Of a stretch of 64,000 bases of DNA, positions 33,613 through 42,729 are shown piece after piece. Numbering within the stretch: position 1 is the stretch's first letter; the number at the start of each line of letters is the position of its first letter. The notes under the pieces are model-generated. The model did no database searches. It had not been told where the DNA came from and saw only the letters and a program-made list of their open reading frames with translations. Made by a program: the position numbers and the translations under genes. The DNA comes from JBBQNY01 sp038255255 (GTDB lineage Bacteria > Pseudomonadota > Gammaproteobacteria > Xanthomonadales > Ahniellaceae): contig JBBSLL010000010.1 in assembly GCA_038255255.1 (NCBI GenBank), positions 1 to 64,000 on the forward strand. The letters are read 5' to 3'.

Positions 33613-34902
33613 ATGAGTGCGGTTGACGTCGTCAAACGAAACGCCGGGCTGTTCGTTCTCACACTGATCGTGGGCGGGCTCATCGTCATTCTCGGCCTGA
33701 ATTTCGTCGTGCCGGACAAGGTCGAGCGCACGTTGGAACATACATACGACGTTGCAGACCCGCAGTTCCAGCACGAGATGTCCCTTCTGTTCGGAACCCC
33801 CATCGTCGACGGAAACCAGGTCGATTATCTGCACAACGGCGACGAGATTTTTCCCGCGATGCTGGAAGCAGTGCGCGGAGCGAAGCATTTCGTCGCCTTC
33901 GAGACCTACATCTACTGGTCCGAGACCATCGGCAAGGAATTTGCCGCTGCGCTCGCGGAGCGGGCTCGCGCAGGCGTTCCTGTTCACGTCGTCATCGACG
34001 CGGTCGGTAGCAGCAACATGGACGAGGACATGCTCAAGTCCATGCAGGATGCGGGCGTGGAACTGCATCTTTATCGACCGCTGCACTGGTACAACCTCGG
34101 CCGGGTCAACAATCGCACGCACCGCAAGCTGCTGATCGTGGACGGCCGGATTGGATTCACCGGCGGAGTGGGCATCGCCGACCAGTGGCTCGGCAATGCG
34201 CAGGATCCGGATCACTGGCGCGACGCACACTTCCGGCTGCGCGGACCCGCCGTGCTGCAGATGCAGGCAGTGTTCAACGACAACTGGTTGCAGGCCACTG
34301 GCCGAGTCCTGCACGGCCCAACCTATTTTCCCGCATCCACCGCGGGGGGCAACGCGCGCGCGCAGGTGTTCTCCAGTTCGCCGAATTCCGGCAGCGACAG
34401 CATGCAGCTGATGTACCTCGTGGCGATCAGCTCCGCTGCGCGCGAGATAGACATCGCGGCCTCCTACTTCGTGCCCGACCGCTTGACTCGCGCGACCATG
34501 ATTGCGGCGCTGCGCAGAGGCGTGCGGGTCCGCCTGATTCTGCCGGGCGAACATATCGATGCCGGAGTCGTCCGCAACGCATCACGGGCCCATTGGGGTC
34601 CCCTGCTGCGGGAGGGTGCCGAGATCTATGAGTATCTTCCGACGATGTTCCACAACAAGGTGATGACGGTGGATGGCATCATGACGACCGTAGGGTCCAC
34701 CAACTTCGACCCAAGGTCGTTCAACCTCAACGACGAAGCCAACCTCAATGTCTACGACGCTTCGTTTGCCGCGCGTATGACTTCGGTCTTCGAGGACGAC
34801 ATCAAGCGCTCGCGGAGAATCACCTACGAGATGTGGAAGGCGCGTCCGTGGCACGAGCGTCTGGAGGAGCGATTGGCCGAGCCCTTCAGCTCGCAGCTTT
34901 AG
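33613..34902 (+). CDS. Phospholipase D-like cardiolipin synthase family protein
   Basis: 429 residues: one N-terminal membrane helix (FVLTLIVGGLIVILGLNFVV), then two PLD domains. First HKD motif NRTHRKLLIVDGRIGFTGG near residues 177-195, second FHNKVMTVDGIMTTVGSTN near 350-370, both with intact His, Lys and Asp. FVAFETYIYWSETIG and RSFNLNDEANLNVYD are typical of ClsB-type bacterial cardiolipin synthases. It would transfer a phosphatidyl group to phosphatidylglycerol in the inner membrane. Start at ATG 33613 (MSAVDVV); upstream TTG possible. Confidence 0.9.
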   Translation: MSAVDVVKRNAGLFVLTLIVGGLIVILGLNFVVPDKVERTLEHTYDVADPQFQHEMSLLFGTPIVDGNQVDYLHNGDEIFPAMLEAVRGAKHFVAFETYIYWSETIGKEFAAALAERARAGVPVHVVIDAVGSSNMDEDMLKSMQDAGVELHLYRPLHWYNLGRVNNRTHRKLLIVDGRIGFTGGVGIADQWLGNAQDPDHWRDAHFRLRGPAVLQMQAVFNDNWLQATGRVLHGPTYFPASTAGGNARAQVFSSSPNSGSDSMQLMYLVAISSAAREIDIAASYFVPDRLTRATMIAALRRGVRVRLILPGEHIDAGVVRNASRAHWGPLLREGAEIYEYLPTMFHNKVMTVDGIMTTVGSTNFDPRSFNLNDEANLNVYDASFAARMTSVFEDDIKRSRRITYEMWKARPWHERLEERLAEPFSSQL

Positions 34903-35389
34903 CACCCCAAGAAGGGACCGGAACCTGGAAGGGCTGGGACACGCGGGAGTTCCCTGTTCGGGCGGCGACCGACCCCGATATTCGTTTCCAACTATTTTCG
35001 TGATGCCTGTCACGTTTTTTCGAGTCGATTGAGACGATTTGCGACGTCATTCCATGTTGCGCCGCACTCACTGCTGACCTAGAGCGTCACTTTCAGCCCA
35101 AAAGCCTGCTCGGCGAGCGCCGTCCTTGCGTGGTGCGCTGCAATAAAAAGCCGACGAACCCCGGGGCTTCTCCTTGCCCCGGGCGTGTTGACGGCATCTG
35201 CACGAAGCGTACTGTCGGCGCGCCGTCGCGGTCCGGACGGCGCGCAAATGTTCGTTTCGTTGCAGCCCTCTCGAGTGCCAGTGCCTGGATGCCCGCCATC
35301 CGTGCCAGCGAAGTGCGGTTCGATTGCACGCGGGAGATATCACCGGCTTCGCCCTAGGGCGGAAACATTTAAAATCGATTGGGGACTCC
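34903..35389. other. Intergenic region with an inverted repeat before the S8 protease
   Basis: Nearly 490 bases without a gene I can support. A 7-base-pair hairpin (CCGGGGC at 35161-35167 with GCCCCGG at 35176-35182) lies in the middle. On the minus strand it is followed by a short T-run, TTTTTATT, about 11 bases after the stem. An AT-richer patch ATTTAAAATCG lies just before the ribosome-binding sequence of the protease gene (GGGGA upstream of ATG 35390). Confidence 0.4.
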
Positions 35390-37492
35390 ATGACTGTTAC
35401 AACTCGACGCAGTGCAATCGTCAAACCGCTGGTGTTGGCCATCACGCTTGGCCTCGGGTTTGGCTCGGCGGCTTTCGCGCAATCCAGCGACGGCAGCGAT
35501 GGCAGTGACAATTCGATTCGCCCCGCGCCCGCGCCGGTCGACATCCGCGATTCGATCTCCCGGTTCATCATTCGCTATCACGCCGACACGCCGGAGCGCG
35601 AATCCGACCAGGCAGGCGCAAGAGCTTCGGTCGCCAACGCAGCACGCGCGGGATTTTCGGCGCAACACCTGCGTCGACTCGGTGTTGGAGCGGACGTGAT
35701 CAAGCTCAACCAGGCAATGACGCGCGGAGAGGCCGAGTCCTTCATGCGCTTGGTACAACTCGATCCGAGCGTGGAATATGTCCACATCGACGAACTCATG
35801 CAGGCCGTGTTGACCCCCAACGACACCCGCTACAACGAGCAGTGGCACTACTTCGAGGCGACCGGTGGCATCAATGCGCCGGCGGCATGGGACGTCGGCA
35901 CCGGCTCGGGCACCGTCGTTGCGGTGCTGGACACCGGAATCACGAGCCACACGGAACTCAACGCGAACGTGGTCGCGGGCTACGACATGATCGCCGACAC
36001 GGCGGTAGCGAATGATGGCAATGGACGCGACTCCAATCCCGCCGATCCGGGCGACTGGACCACGGGGCAGTGCGGCCCCGCATCGAACTCGAGCTGGCAC
36101 GGCACGCACGTCGCCGGAACGGTGGCAGCGGTCACGAACAATTCGGCGGGTGTGGCCGGCGTGGCGTATAACGCGAAGATCATGCCGGTTCGCGTCCTCG
36201 GCACCTGTGGTGGCTACACCTCCGACATCGCCGACGGCATCACCTGGGCGTCTGGTGGCTCGGTCAGCGGCGTGCCGGCCAACAGCAATCCGGCCGAAGT
36301 GATCAACCTCTCGCTGGGCGGCAGCGGTGCGTGCGATGCCACGACGCAGAACGCCATCAACGGCGCCGTGGGCCGTGGCACGGTCCTGGTGATCGCCGCG
36401 GGCAACAGCAACGCCAACGTTTCGAATTTCAACCCGGCCAACTGCAACAACGTGATCGCGGTCGCCTCCACGGATCGCAACGGTGCGCGATCGAGCTTCT
36501 CCAACTACGGGGCGTTGATCGATATTTCGGCCCCGGGTTCGGGAATTCTGTCCACGCTCAACTCGGGCACCCAAGGCCCGTCCACGCAGAGTTACGCTTC
36601 CTATAACGGAACTTCGATGGCCGCGCCGCACGTTGCGGGCGTAGTGGCACTCATGCAGGCACGCGCCGTGAAGACGCCGGCCGAGGTCGAGACCAACCTC
36701 AAGAACACGGCACGCGCCTTGCCAGGCGCGTGCTCCGGGGGATGCGGTGCGGGTATCGTCAATGCGCGCGCAGCATCGGACGCCAACGCGGGTACCACGC
36801 CACCGCCCCCGCCGCCGCCGACGGGCGGGACCCTCACCAAGGGCGTTGCGGTCACGGGGCTCGGGGCGAGCACGGGTACATCGCTCAACTACACAATGGT
36901 GGTTCCGTCGGGTTCGACGAACCTGACTTTCACCACGTCTGGCGGCACGGGCGATTCCGACATGTACGTCAAGTTCGGCTCGTCACCGACCGACACGGTG
37001 TACGACTGCCGTCCGTACCTGTCGGGCAACGCCGAGACCTGCACCTTCGCGGCGCCATCTGCGGGCACCTACTACGTGCGGCTGAAGGCCTACAGTACGT
37101 TCTCGGGCGTTTCCCTGGTCGGCAACTACACGGCCGCTGGCGGCGGCGGTCAGTCATTCTGGGAGAACCAGACCGACTTCGCGATCAACGACAACAGCAC
37201 GGTCGACAGTCCGATCACGGTCAGTGGCCGCTCCGGGAATGCTCCGAGCACACTCAAGGTGGGAGTAACCATCTACCACACCTATAAAGGCGACCTGCGG
37301 GTCGACGTGGTGGCCCCGGACGGCACCTTGTACAACATCCACAACCGCACTGGCAGCAGCACCGACAACGTCATCGGCACGTTCACCATCAATGCGTCGA
37401 GCGAACTGGCGAACGGTACCTGGAAGTTGCGTGTGAACGACAACGCCGCCGGCGATGTCGGCCGCATCGACAAGTGGAGCCTGCAGTTCTAG
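35390..37492 (+). CDS. Secreted S8 subtilisin-like serine protease with PPC and P (Homo B) domains
   Basis: 700 residues. Signal peptide about 1-31 (KPLVLAITLGLGFGSAAFAQ). Inhibitor I9-like propeptide about 55-150 (FIIRYHADTPE ... YVHIDEL). Peptidase S8 domain with Asp181 (VLDTGIT), His237 (WHGTHVAGT) and Ser409 (NGTSMAAPH). A Pro-rich linker GTTPPPPPPPTGG precedes a PPC domain (about 480-575) and a C-terminal P domain (about 585-700; TVDSPITVSGRSG, HTYKGDLRVDVVAPDG, WKLRVNDNAAGDVGRIDKW). It is probably secreted to the medium and matured by loss of the propeptide and perhaps the C-terminal domains. Same layout as many Xanthomonas and Lysobacter extracellular proteases. Followed by a strong terminator. 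Confidence 0.95.
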   Translation: MTVTTRRSAIVKPLVLAITLGLGFGSAAFAQSSDGSDGSDNSIRPAPAPVDIRDSISRFIIRYHADTPERESDQAGARASVANAARAGFSAQHLRRLGVGADVIKLNQAMTRGEAESFMRLVQLDPSVEYVHIDELMQAVLTPNDTRYNEQWHYFEATGGINAPAAWDVGTGSGTVVAVLDTGITSHTELNANVVAGYDMIADTAVANDGNGRDSNPADPGDWTTGQCGPASNSSWHGTHVAGTVAAVTNNSAGVAGVAYNAKIMPVRVLGTCGGYTSDIADGITWASGGSVSGVPANSNPAEVINLSLGGSGACDATTQNAINGAVGRGTVLVIAAGNSNANVSNFNPANCNNVIAVASTDRNGARSSFSNYGALIDISAPGSGILSTLNSGTQGPSTQSYASYNGTSMAAPHVAGVVALMQARAVKTPAEVETNLKNTARALPGACSGGCGAGIVNARAASDANAGTTPPPPPPPTGGTLTKGVAVTGLGASTGTSLNYTMVVPSGSTNLTFTTSGGTGDSDMYVKFGSSPTDTVYDCRPYLSGNAETCTFAAPSAGTYYVRLKAYSTFSGVSLVGNYTAAGGGGQSFWENQTDFAINDNSTVDSPITVSGRSGNAPSTLKVGVTIYHTYKGDLRVDVVAPDGTLYNIHNRTGSSTDNVIGTFTINASSELANGTWKLRVNDNAAGDVGRIDKWSLQF

Positions 37493-37519
37493 GCAACTTG
37501 CGGTTTCGATGAAGCTTCG

Positions 37520-37549
37520 GAAACCCCGGCTTGGCCGGGGTTTCTTTTT
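37520..37549 (+). terminator. Rho-independent terminator after the S8 protease
   Basis: 11-base-pair stem GAAACCCCGGC / GCCGGGGTTTC with a 3-base loop, immediately followed by TTTTT. It begins 28 bases after the protease stop codon. Confidence 0.9.
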
Positions 37550-37665
37550 GAGGCGGTGCAGGCGTCCGAAGGCAGTGCGCCTTCACGTTCACCTTATGGG
37601 CTTTCGATCAAGGTTGCGAGGATAAGGTGATCGCGTAAATCACCCTCACGGCCTGGAGAACTCGC

Positions 37666-38205
37666 ATGCGGCGTCGACAACTGGTACTTGCACTTGCTTC
37701 AGCGGGCGCGCTCACGGCACTCGTGGGTTGTGACCGCCACGGCGTCGCCCACGCCGCCGCCGCAGCGCCCCAACGCAGTACGGGTGATTTTCCGCCTATC
37801 GACAGGACCCGCGAGCAGTGGGGGAAACTGCTGCCGCCGGATCGCTATGCCGTGCTTTTTGAACACGCGACGGAGCGACCCTTTTCGAGTCCGCTCGACC
37901 GCGAGACGCGTCCCGGAACATATCTTTGCGCGGCATGTCGATTGCCGTTGTTCCGTTCCGCCGACAAATTCGACAGCGGCACAGGCTGGCCCAGTTTCAT
38001 CCGGGCCATACCGCGACGCACCGGCACCCGCCGCGACTTCAAGCTGATCCTGCCGAGAGTCGAATATCACTGCGCCCGCTGCGGCGGCCACCAAGGTCAC
38101 ATATTCGATGACGGCCCTCCGCCGACGGGGCAGCGCTGGTGCAACAACGGTCTCGCACTCTTGTTCGTCCCTGCGACCGACGAGCTACCCGCGCTGCTCA
38201 CCTGA
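37666..38205 (+). CDS. msrB: Exported peptide-methionine (R)-S-oxide reductase MsrB
   Basis: 179 residues, repairs methionine-R-sulfoxide. The N-terminus is twin-arginine-like (RRRQLVLALASAGALTALVGC) and also ends in a lipobox-like LVGC, so export by Tat or as a lipoprotein is likely. The reductase fold follows: FEHATERPFSSPLDRETRPG, zinc Cys pairs CAAC and CARC, FDSGTGWPSF, and GQRWCNNGLALLFVP with catalytic Cys159. In common MsrBs this last motif reads RYCxNSASL; here W and GLAL replace Y and SASL, but the Cys and Asn remain. Periplasmic location agrees with the secreted-protease neighbour. Confidence 0.9.
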   Translation: MRRRQLVLALASAGALTALVGCDRHGVAHAAAAAPQRSTGDFPPIDRTREQWGKLLPPDRYAVLFEHATERPFSSPLDRETRPGTYLCAACRLPLFRSADKFDSGTGWPSFIRAIPRRTGTRRDFKLILPRVEYHCARCGGHQGHIFDDGPPPTGQRWCNNGLALLFVPATDELPALLT

Positions 38206-38321
38206 TCGGCCCCAGGAGATCGCGCGTCGGCGTTAAGCAGGGAGTCCGGCATCCGTTGCTACGGTTCGCTCCGAACCGGGACGCGGCGGCAGGCTAGTTT
38301 GTCGACCGTTCGATAGACCAC

Positions 38322-39560
38322 ATGCGGAGAACAAACGCGAATATGCGATCTGGCCGCGCAATCGCTGACACTGGCGAAGCGGATTCCGCGGCCTCGCGCG
38401 TTGTTTCGACCGGGGAGCGAGAAGAACCTTCCCCGCAGCGTGTGAAGTCGAAGCGACTGGAATCACTGGCGCGCGTCAACACACTGATCAGTCGCGTCCT
38501 GAAGCGGGACGCGGCGAGCCGGCCGGGACACATCGCGGCCTATCGGGGTTTCTCGGACTCGTCAGGCGCCGAGTTGATGGGGAGGGTTCTGGCTTCGCCT
38601 CCGCCTGGCGTGCCGGACACGCACGGCAACCGGTGGAGGAATCTGCGCGAGCAATGGGCCCGTTTCGTTAGTGAAGGAATCTCGGGCGTCTCCCTGGAAA
38701 TCTCGTGCAACGGTCTCACGCAGCGCACGGTGACAGACGCCGAAGGCTATTACCGGGTGCGCGTCCCCATGGCGCCGCCAGACCATCGCAGTCTCTGGAG
38801 ACGGGCCGAGGTCAGGATTCCCGGATCGGAACTGTCCGCCTGCCACGAGATCCTGGCGGTCAGCGAGGAAGCATCATTCGGCATCATTTCCGATATCGAT
38901 GACACCGTGCTCGACAGCCAGATCGTGGACTGGAAGTCGACCGCAAAGTTGACGTTCCTTCATAACGTCAGAACTCGCAAGCCATTACCGGGCGTGGCGC
39001 AACTGTACTTGAGCCTGCAGAAGGGCCACGCCGACGTCCCCGTCAACCCTCTTTTTTACGTGTCCAGTTCACCGTGGAATCTCTATGACCTGCTTGAAAC
39101 CTTCCTGGTCCTCAACGGAATTCCTCCTGGCCCCATGCTCCTGCGTCATTTCGCATTCGGACCGGAATTTTTCCGTGGATCAGGCGGTCACGCGCAAAAG
39201 CTCGAGAACGTTCGAACTCTGTTCAGCCGCTACCCGGATATGAAATGGGTCCTGGTGGGCGATTCGGGGCAGGCCGACGCACAGATCTATGCACAGGCCA
39301 CCCGCGAATTCCCTGATCGGGTTCTCGCGATTTACATACGGGACGTCGACCCCGAGACTCACTCGGTGTTCGACCATGGGGTAGACAAGATCATGTCTAC
39401 CGTGTCGGGCACGCCGATGCTGCGGGTGCGCGATAGCGACGCAATTGCCGAGCACGCCCGTTCAATCGGGTTGCTGCCGGCCTTGCAGGTGGCCATCGTC
39501 GAGGCTGAGGTCACGCGCGACGAAGCGTCGCCTCCACAGGTCGATCCCCCTTCTTCCTGA
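38322..39560 (+). CDS. App1-type phosphatidate phosphatase (DUF2183 family)
   Basis: 412 residues. The first 90 residues are charged and low complexity. A DUF2183/App1 HAD-like phosphatase domain follows with IISDIDDTVLDS (the DxDxT nucleophile motif, about residues 190-200), FYVSSSPWNLYDLLETFLVL (second motif), the Lys-containing FGPEFFRGSGGHAQKLEN and VGDSGQADAQIY (motif IV). In yeast App1 converts phosphatidate to diacylglycerol at actin patches; bacterial homologues are uncharacterised. No signal peptide. A terminator-like hairpin is not seen downstream. Start at ATG 38322; an ATG at 38343 is an alternative. Confidence 0.82.
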   Translation: MRRTNANMRSGRAIADTGEADSAASRVVSTGEREEPSPQRVKSKRLESLARVNTLISRVLKRDAASRPGHIAAYRGFSDSSGAELMGRVLASPPPGVPDTHGNRWRNLREQWARFVSEGISGVSLEISCNGLTQRTVTDAEGYYRVRVPMAPPDHRSLWRRAEVRIPGSELSACHEILAVSEEASFGIISDIDDTVLDSQIVDWKSTAKLTFLHNVRTRKPLPGVAQLYLSLQKGHADVPVNPLFYVSSSPWNLYDLLETFLVLNGIPPGPMLLRHFAFGPEFFRGSGGHAQKLENVRTLFSRYPDMKWVLVGDSGQADAQIYAQATREFPDRVLAIYIRDVDPETHSVFDHGVDKIMSTVSGTPMLRVRDSDAIAEHARSIGLLPALQVAIVEAEVTRDEASPPQVDPPSS

Positions 39561-39636
39561 TCTGGTTAGGAGCGCACGTTCTGTTGCATAGTCAGGGTGT
39601 TACGCGATCAAGTTCGAGTAAATTCAGAAACCTGCC

Positions 39637-40116
39637 TCAGGATAGAACGGCACCCAGGTCGCCCCCGATCTTCTCGGGGGTGTCCGTGGGCGCGTATCGC
39701 GCGACGACCCTGCCCTCCCTGTCGATGAGGAACTTGGTGAAATTCCACTTGATGCCCGAACTCCCCAGGAACCCGGACTTCTGCTGCTTCAGCCATTGCC
39801 ACAGCGGGTGGGCGCTGGGACCGTTGACGTCCACCTTGGCGAACATCGGGAAGGTCACGTCGTAGGAAAGGGAACAAAAGTTTCGAATCTCTTCAGCATC
39901 TCCCGGTTCCTGATGCCCGAACTGGTCACAGGGGAACCCCAGCACCGCGAATCCTTCGTCCCTGTGATCCCGATAGAGCTTTTCGAGTCCCGTGTACTGG
40001 GGTGTGAAGCCGCATTTGGATGCCACGTTGACGATCAAGAGTGACTTGCCGCGATAGAGGTCCAGCGACTGTGCCTGGCCGTCCAGGGTGTCGGCGGAAA
40101 AATCAAAGGCATTCAT
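39637..40116 (-). CDS. Glutathione peroxidase (BtuE-type)
   Basis: 159-residue thioredoxin-fold peroxidase. NVASKCGFTPQYTGLEKLY holds the peroxidatic Cys in place of selenocysteine; LGFPCDQFGHQEPGDA carries the resolving Cys and the catalytic Gln; WNFTKFLIDREG holds the Trp-Asn of the catalytic tetrad. Likely uses thioredoxin as reductant, as most Cys-type enzymes do. Start at ATG 40116 with a GGAG sequence upstream; a longer reading from 40191 is rejected because it adds no recognisable sequence. Confidence 0.94.
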   Translation of the reverse strand: MNAFDFSADTLDGQAQSLDLYRGKSLLIVNVASKCGFTPQYTGLEKLYRDHRDEGFAVLGFPCDQFGHQEPGDAEEIRNFCSLSYDVTFPMFAKVDVNGPSAHPLWQWLKQQKSGFLGSSGIKWNFTKFLIDREGRVVARYAPTDTPEKIGGDLGAVLS

Positions 40117-40199
40117 GGCAGTGGCTCCGGGCTCGATGGGGAGCAATTTAGCGCAACTCCCCAGTGCGATAGATACGGTGAGGTGGAGCATTGCCCATG

Positions 40200-40229
40200 A
40201 AAAAGCCCCGGTCGTTGCCGACCGGGGCT
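40200..40229 (-). terminator. Rho-independent terminator of the cold-shock gene
   Basis: On the minus strand an 11-base-pair stem AGCCCCGGTCG / CGACCGGGGCT with loop TTGC (plus-strand sense) is followed by TTTTTC. It begins 40 bases after the stop of the cold-shock protein gene. Confidence 0.9.
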
Positions 40230-40268
40230 CGAATGACGCATCAGCGTGGGCTGACCGGCGTGAGGCGA

Positions 40269-40478
40269 TTAAACCGCCTGTACCTGATCCGCCTGCAGGC
40301 CTTTCTGGCCCTTGACCACGATGAAGCTGACCTTCTGGCCTTCCTGCAGCGAACGGAAACCGTTGCCCTGGATGGCGCGGAAGTGCACGAAGAGATCTTC
40401 GCCGCTCTCGGGGGTGATGAAACCAAAGCCCTTAGCGTCGTTGAACCACTTTACGGTACCAGTCTGACGATCCGACAT
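40269..40478 (-). CDS. Cold-shock domain protein (CspA family)
   Basis: 69-residue single-strand nucleic-acid-binding beta barrel. RNP1 is KGFGFITPES and RNP2 DLFVHFRAIQ, both intact; the N-terminus TGTVKWFNDAK is typical. It melts RNA structures and may be constitutive or cold-induced. Preceded by about 230 bases up to the regulator gene, which may contain a long leader; I do not see a clear cold-box. Followed by a strong terminator. Confidence 0.97.
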   Translation of the reverse strand: MSDRQTGTVKWFNDAKGFGFITPESGEDLFVHFRAIQGNGFRSLQEGQKVSFIVVKGQKGLQADQVQAV

Positions 40479-40708
40479 GAAACAAACTCCTTGAAACAGT
40501 TGAAAACGATACGCGATGACGAACCCTCGAAATCGCGACTGAGTTGCAAGGAGTGAGCGATGTGACGATGAAGCGGATCGTAGATCTACCGCATCGGGTC
40601 ACGATTCACAGTGACCCATGCAAACACAGTGGACGCACCATACCGCAAACGCCCCAAAATGCAAAAGCACCCCCGTCGCCGTTCAGCCTCGGTTGACGCC
40701 TAGCTTCC

Positions 40709-41347
40709 TCACTGCCTTGGGTCCACGATGCCGTGGCGGACGGCCAATCGGGTCAGGGCGACGTCGTTGTCGACGCCGAGCTTTTCGAACACGCGGTACT
40801 TGTGCGTCGCTACGGTCTTGGCGGTGATGCACAGGCGCTTGGCAATGCGCGGCATCGTTTCGCCGCTGGCGATCAGGATGGCGATCTCCAGCTCGCGGGG
40901 CGTCAGCTTCTCGAACGGAGAATCCGTCCCCTCCAGTGCACGCAAGGCCAGCAGGCGCGCGATGTCGACGCTCAGGTAACGCTGGCCGTCGGCGACCTGC
41001 CGTACCGCCTGCACCAGCTCTTCTTTCGGACAGGCCTTGGTGACGTACCCGGCCGCGCCCGCTTCCAGCAGGCGTCGCGCGAACAATTCGTCGCCGCTCG
41101 CAGTGACGGCGAGTATCCGGCTCAGCGGTTGTCCACGGAGGATGCGGTGGGTGCATTCAAGACCGGAGATTCCCGGCATCTGCACATCCATCAGCACCAC
41201 ATCGGGTTTGAGCTGGCGCGACAGCTGGACCGCCGCCTCGCCATTGTCGGCTTCACCGACTACCTCGATGTCGTTTGCCTGGCCAAGGATGAGCCGGAAG
41301 CCCGCGAGCACCATGGCATGGTCATCGACCAGCAGGATCTTGATCAT
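40709..41347 (-). CDS. NarL/FixJ-type response regulator (UvrY/GacA-like)
   Basis: 212 residues. Receiver domain (MIKILLVDDHAMVLAGFRLI, phosphorylation Asp in VLMDVQMPGI near residue 54, Lys in YVTKACPKEE) and a C-terminal LuxR-type helix-turn-helix (LTPRELEIAILIASGETMPR, AKRLCITAKTVATHKYRVFE). Resembles UvrY/GacA regulators, which control small RNAs of the Csr/Rsm system, but no sensor kinase or csrA gene is adjacent. Whether it is a true GacA orthologue cannot be decided from the sequence. It follows pilZ after 27 bases, same strand. Confidence 0.85.
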   Translation of the reverse strand: MIKILLVDDHAMVLAGFRLILGQANDIEVVGEADNGEAAVQLSRQLKPDVVLMDVQMPGISGLECTHRILRGQPLSRILAVTASGDELFARRLLEAGAAGYVTKACPKEELVQAVRQVADGQRYLSVDIARLLALRALEGTDSPFEKLTPRELEIAILIASGETMPRIAKRLCITAKTVATHKYRVFEKLGVDNDVALTRLAVRHGIVDPRQ

Positions 41348-41374
41348 TGTCTGCGCGTCCTTGCGTGTGTGTGG

Positions 41375-41737
41375 TCACATCGTATGCGTCAGGCGATCGG
41401 CGTTGAGCGCCCCCGCGAGAATGCCCTCGATCTTGCCCTTTGCGGCTTCGCCGTCGGCTGCGGCGTTGAACTGCACGCCGATCCCCGCGGTCCTGTTGCC
41501 TTGCGCCCCTGGGGGCGTGACCCAGATGACCTTTCCTGCCACCGGAAGTCGGTCTTTGTCTTCCATCAGCGAAAGCAGCAGGAAGACTTCGTCGCCGAGG
41601 TGGTATCGCTTGGCGGTCGGAACAAACAGGCCGCCCCCGTTCACGAAGGGCATGTAGGCGTTATAGAGCGCGCCCTTGTCTTTGATCGACAACGACAGGA
41701 TGCCTTGTCGCGGCGTCCCACCCGTAGCGGTATTCAT
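41375..41737 (-). CDS. pilZ: PilZ domain protein (type IV pilus assembly)
   Basis: 120-residue PilZ-domain protein: the domain starts at GILSLSIKDKGALYNAYMPF and continues to RTAGIGVQFN. Orthologues encoded between holB and the next genes are the PilZ needed for type IV pilus biogenesis; such PilZ often lacks the RxxxR/D-SxxG c-di-GMP-binding residues. Here I see no RxxxR, so c-di-GMP binding is doubtful. The ATG at 41737 overlaps the holB stop by four bases. Confidence 0.88.
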   Translation of the reverse strand: MNTATGGTPRQGILSLSIKDKGALYNAYMPFVNGGGLFVPTAKRYHLGDEVFLLLSLMEDKDRLPVAGKVIWVTPPGAQGNRTAGIGVQFNAAADGEAAKGKIEGILAGALNADRLTHTM

Positions 41738-42729
41738 CTTGAAGCCCTCACCTTGGACCGCACACCCGACTGCGGCATCCACCGACGCAACCACTCCACC
41801 AGCAGCAACTCGTGTCGCAGAGGCGCAGAAAGCTGCGATTGCAGACGTCCCAGGTCATCGAACGAGCGGCTAAGCTGCTCTACTTCGAGGTGTCCGGTCA
41901 AGCGTCGCATGCGGACATCCGCCGGATCGACGCCTCCTGCCAGCGTTCGCATCGAAATCCGGATCAGATGCAGCGCAATGTCGAGGCGTGCTCCCAGATG
42001 CGCGTCGCTGCACCACCGTCGGGCGATTTCGCCCGCAGAGCCTGCACCGGTCGTCATCGCCAGGAGGTCTTCCAGCACACCCTCCAGCACGCGTTCGCTG
42101 CGGGCGATCGACAACGCTTCGCCGGGGTTGCCCGCCGCCAGTTCGACCGAACGGATCGCCAGGTCCCGGTCGATGCGCTGGTCCAGCATCCACTCCAGTA
42201 CCTGTTCCCCGGCAGGCATCCGCACATCCAGTCGCTGGCAGCGGCTACGCACTGTCGCAAGAAGCCTCGAAGGCTGGTCCGCTACCAGCAGGATCACAAC
42301 GGAAGCGGGTGGCTCCTCAAGGGTCTTGAGCAGGGCGTTGGCGCTGCTGGTGTTGAGCGCGTCGGCCGGGTCCACCAGCGCGATCCGTCGCCCTCCCGAG
42401 TGGCTCGACTGTGCCAGCCGCTCGCCGAGCGACCGCACTTGTTCTATCACGATTTCGCTGCGCGGAGTCCCGCGATCGTTGAGTTCAAGCCCGATGCGAT
42501 AATGGTCCGGATGGGTGCCGGCGCGCAGCAGGTGGCAGCCCCGGCATTGATCGCAGGCGTCGCCACCTGGCGAGCGGTCCTGGCAAAGCACCACGCTGGC
42601 AATTCGTTCCGCGAGCTTTCGTTTGCCGAGCCCGGCAGGGCCGCCAATCAGCCACGCATGGCCGAGGCGTGATGCATCCAGCGCCGCGACGAAGCGGCTG
42701 TACGGGGCAGCGAGCCAGCTCGCACTCAT
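41734..42729 (-). CDS. holB: DNA polymerase III subunit delta prime
   Basis: 331 residues, a subunit of the clamp loader. Seen: HAWLIGGPAGLGKRKLAERI with a Walker-A-like loop (no nucleotide use expected in delta prime), the CDQCRGCHLL zinc-binding Cys cluster, EIVIEQVRSLGERLAQSS, DPADALNTSSANALLKTLEE and SRCQRLDV, all classic. It starts at the ATG at 42729, overlapping the last base of the tmk stop codon, and ends overlapping pilZ by four bases. Confidence 0.95.
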   Translation of the reverse strand: MSASWLAAPYSRFVAALDASRLGHAWLIGGPAGLGKRKLAERIASVVLCQDRSPGGDACDQCRGCHLLRAGTHPDHYRIGLELNDRGTPRSEIVIEQVRSLGERLAQSSHSGGRRIALVDPADALNTSSANALLKTLEEPPASVVILLVADQPSRLLATVRSRCQRLDVRMPAGEQVLEWMLDQRIDRDLAIRSVELAAGNPGEALSIARSERVLEGVLEDLLAMTTGAGSAGEIARRWCSDAHLGARLDIALHLIRISMRTLAGGVDPADVRMRRLTGHLEVEQLSRSFDDLGRLQSQLSAPLRHELLLVEWLRRWMPQSGVRSKVRASR

